Source: Salminus brasiliensis (Eukaryota; Chordata; Actinopteri; Characiformes; Bryconidae). Taken from it: a stretch of 64,000 nt of DNA. Each line of letters starts with the position of its first letter. The stretch's first letter is position 1. Shown in pieces: positions 61,644 to 64,000 of this stretch. The translations under genes and the position numbers were made by a program. The notes beneath the pieces were generated by a model that did not search any database, had not been told where the DNA came from, and saw only the letters and a list, made by a program, of their open reading frames with translations. Where the stretch lies: NCBI RefSeq assembly GCF_030463535.1, contig NC_132891.1, positions 11,877,949 through 11,941,948 of the forward strand, in the 5' to 3' direction.

Positions 61644-61796
61644 GTAATCACACTTTTTATCTTACACGCACTTATTAAGCCTACATCCTCTTAAAGAAAA
61701 GCTTGGAGGACTGAAAACTGGTGTCTATGTTGCAATCATCATGACTGTGACTTTTAAGGACACGAAAGAAGATCTTGGTACATTGATCTCTTCCAG
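61644..61796 (+). other. ephb2 intron 6 (153 bp)
   Basis: A short intron between GTAATC and CTCTTCCAG. Nothing else seen in it. Confidence 0.93.
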
Positions 61797-61959
61797 AACG
61801 TGGCAGAGTTGAACTCTTCTGTATTGAGGAGCCAGACTAACACAGTGGTGGTCCGGGGCCTGAAGCCAGGGACCATCTACGTGTTCCAGGTGCGAGCTCG
61901 GACAGTGGCGGGATTTGGACGCTTCAGTGGGAAAATGTACTTCCAAACTATGACTGAAG
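61797..61959 (+). CDS. ephb2: ephb2 coding exon 7: second FN3 domain, second part
   Basis: This 163-nt exon encodes residues 490-543 plus one base. GTIYVFQVRARTVAGFGRFS and KMYFQTMTEG form the conserved end of FN3-2; RARTVAG is shared by nearly all Eph receptors. N495 (NSS) is a glycosylation sequon. The first residues, NVAEL, replace the acidic ELSEY of mammalian EphB2, the least conserved part of the domain. The acceptor is CTCTTCCAG ending at 61796 and the donor GTATGG at 61960. The exon leaves in phase 1; the next exon should carry the juxtamembrane and transmembrane segment. I found none between 61960 and 64000. Confidence 0.96.
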
Positions 61960-64000
61960 GTATGGATACCAAAAAAAAAAAAAGTCCTCTGTTGAGTTCT
62001 GCACAGTTTTGCACAGATGTAATGGGAGTTTAAACTCAGTCAGAGAGCACCAAGCAAAGTTCATGTCTTTTACATTTGCCTTATCTATAACATTTTTTGT
62101 TCAAGGAGACATAAGGAGGAATTTTATGTTGTGTTTTACTGCTGTTTACATCTACGCACTGTACTTTCATCCATTTTTAAAAATAGTAGATCATACCCTG
62201 TCAGAAACCAAGTGTATGTGAGATAACGTAAGAACTTAATGTGGTTGGATGCAAGTGTGTCATTATTTAAGCATGCGTGTTGCACATGGCTGATTGTGGG
62301 GTATAAGCTCCCTTCATGATAGCTACATAGCATCACCGCTCCAGTGCTGAACTACACTGTAAATATATTACGGTCAGACCAGATGAAAAGGAGGGACAAA
62401 CTGATTAGAGAGGTTTAAATCAACTTAAATCAGAAAGAGTTGGTTAATTTGAGCCAAGTAAAAGTGTAAATGCTTCAGCTAAAATATTGTGTAATATATA
62501 TATTTTTTTGTATTGTGTGATTTTTGATCTGCGTTCTTGCCCCCCGATTTGTTATTCCTTTCCTGTAGGTTACAACTCCCACTATCTCATGGGGGAGGCC
62601 ATCCTATTCTCAGACCCCTGACCACAGATTGTGGTTGTTGATGGGATTCACACCTATCTTACACCCTGTGCAAGGCGCATTGTGATGCTCTTTGCTATCT
62701 TACATCCTGCCAACAGTCTATTTTCAGGCCCTACGTCATTTTAATAGCAATTGTGCTTGCAAATGTGTCTACGCTGATGGGCATGGTGGTCTCGGAATGA
62801 GGTGTGTTCAGGGAAATTTTTGGTGTATTGCTGTCTTGGCAACGGAAAACAAAGTTCCACCACTGACTGAAAACAACCTAGGCAGACGTCAACAGTCAGA
62901 CGTTCTATGCTTTCTTGGCAGTGAATTGTCAACACAGGCGCGTACCTGACAGGTGTACACCCCCGCTTTGCACCACTGAAATAGCAGCCTGGCTCTTAAA
63001 GGGAATGGCCAGTAATACGCTGATTGGTTTATTGCACGTTACGTCCAAAACACACTCATGGGTAGTAAAGAGACTTATACATGCCTTTTGTGCGTTTCAA
63101 GATGCACAAGGAGCACTTTTCCCCTCATGATAGCAAAAAAGCAGTGACAGCTCGCCAAAAGAGCACTAAAATGGCGATTGCCCGTAGTCTCCAGGCAGTT
63201 AGACTGTTGTACCATTCTGGAGCTGTCAAATTAAACTACATTAAAACACAGTTTTGATGGAAAGGAAAACACAAACAAAAAATCTTTAAAAAAAAATAGT
63301 TAAACAATTTCAGACGCAGAACATTTACTAATATTTTTGAGTCAAATCAACCTGAGATGAAGAACCTGAACTAAAAAAGCACCCTGTAATCAGTTACTTT
63401 GTCAGGTTAAGTTTGTACAGTGTATAGAAGCAAACTTCAGACACCACACTTTTGAGAAAACTTGAAAACTTGCCCACATATGTTTTTTATTTTCTGAACA
63501 ACTCCTTTGAGAATAGCATTTCCCCTAGCTTCATGTTTCCCTGTTTTTGTTTGTCAGCATAAAATCATCTCAGTCATATCATATGGCATCTTGACAGCTC
63601 AAACCCATTAAAGCTTTGTCCATGATTAGTTTGATCAGTTGCTGCTGTCTGGCAAGCGACAGCGTTGCTGCTCAAAATCTCTGCCAGGCACTGAAATGCC
63701 ATTGACTTCTGTCAGATGGAGCATGTCAATACATCTGTGTGCCAAAAGCACAGCCAAAAACAGATGTCAGTGCTCCAATCCCAGCATGCTCCTGGTTTTC
63801 CAAAAATGAGCAGCCACACACTGCACTGGCACGGTGCTCTCTTACTGCTACTTTTATGGAGTTCCTATAAACTAACAGAAACAAAAAGCGGCAGTAAAAA
63901 AAGGAATGAAGTGTCTGGAAATTTTGCTAACTGCCAGCTCTTATAAATTGACTGAAGAGAAATTATTGGCCGATCTTTGCTGACGTGACTATGCTGATGC
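61960..64000 (+). other. ephb2 intron 7, left part
   Basis: Starts with GTATGG. It contains a hAT-like repeat (62650-63165) and otherwise unassigned AT-rich DNA. No exon with a transmembrane segment is present before the window edge. Confidence 0.8.
62650..63165 (+). mobile_element. hAT-like non-autonomous element, copy 2
   Basis: CTTTGCTATCTTACATCCTG, TCTACGCTGATGGGCATGGT, AGGCAGACGTCAACAGTCAG and CTGATTGGTTTATTGCACGT align with the copy at 5168-5730 over about 500 bp on the same strand. The terminal inverted repeats are not preserved. Confidence 0.75.

Noticed and set aside
61960..64000. Transmembrane exon of ephb2
   Set aside because: I searched for the expected juxtamembrane and hydrophobic segment after exon 7 and found none; the frames at 62009-62221 and 63716-63946 do not fit the family or splice phase.

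Overview
The window is genomic DNA from a ray-finned fish. It carries the 5' half of one split gene on the + strand, an EphB-class receptor tyrosine kinase best matched to EphB2 (ephb2). The fish assignment rests on spliced exons with GT-AG borders, long AT-rich introns full of microsatellites, tRNA-headed SINEs ending in the common fish tail GTAAGTCGCTCTGGATAAG, and many copies of non-autonomous DNA transposons. The SINE types would fit an otophysan (for example a characiform), but the species and the choice between ephb2a and ephb2b paralogues cannot be read from the sequence.

Gene layout: coding exon 1 (signal peptide) 2103-2202; exon 2 20976-21040; exon 3 (ligand-binding domain) 21713-22397; exon 4 (Cys-rich) 52106-52261; exon 5 (first FN3) 54776-55111; exons 6 and 7 (second FN3) 61519-61643 and 61797-61959. 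Exons 2 to 7 are 65, 685, 156, 336, 125 and 163 nt with phases that join exactly, giving 543 codons plus one base with no frameshift or stop. The transmembrane segment, kinase, SAM domain and PDZ-binding tail must lie beyond base 64000. Intron 1 is 18.8 kb and intron 3 is 29.7 kb.

The rest is 5' flank and intron. Notable contents are two arrays of the same 68-bp tandem repeat, in introns 1 and 3, plus a single diverged unit in intron 4. There are six copies of a TA-flanked MITE, one pair forming a 129-bp foldback. A Tc1-like relic carries a nested TTAA-flanked piggyBac-type MITE, and a SINE has a preserved 'empty site' next to it. Other contents are a hAT-like repeat pair and several low-repeat stretches that look like candidate regulatory DNA. 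Near exon 1 there is an upstream ORF whose stop overlaps the main start as ATGA, and two copies of a CCAATCAAAG element joining a CCAAT box and a TCF/LEF site.

I saw no second protein-coding gene, no rRNA or functional tRNA gene, and no convincing new protein system. The most unusual structure is the 68-bp repeat family.
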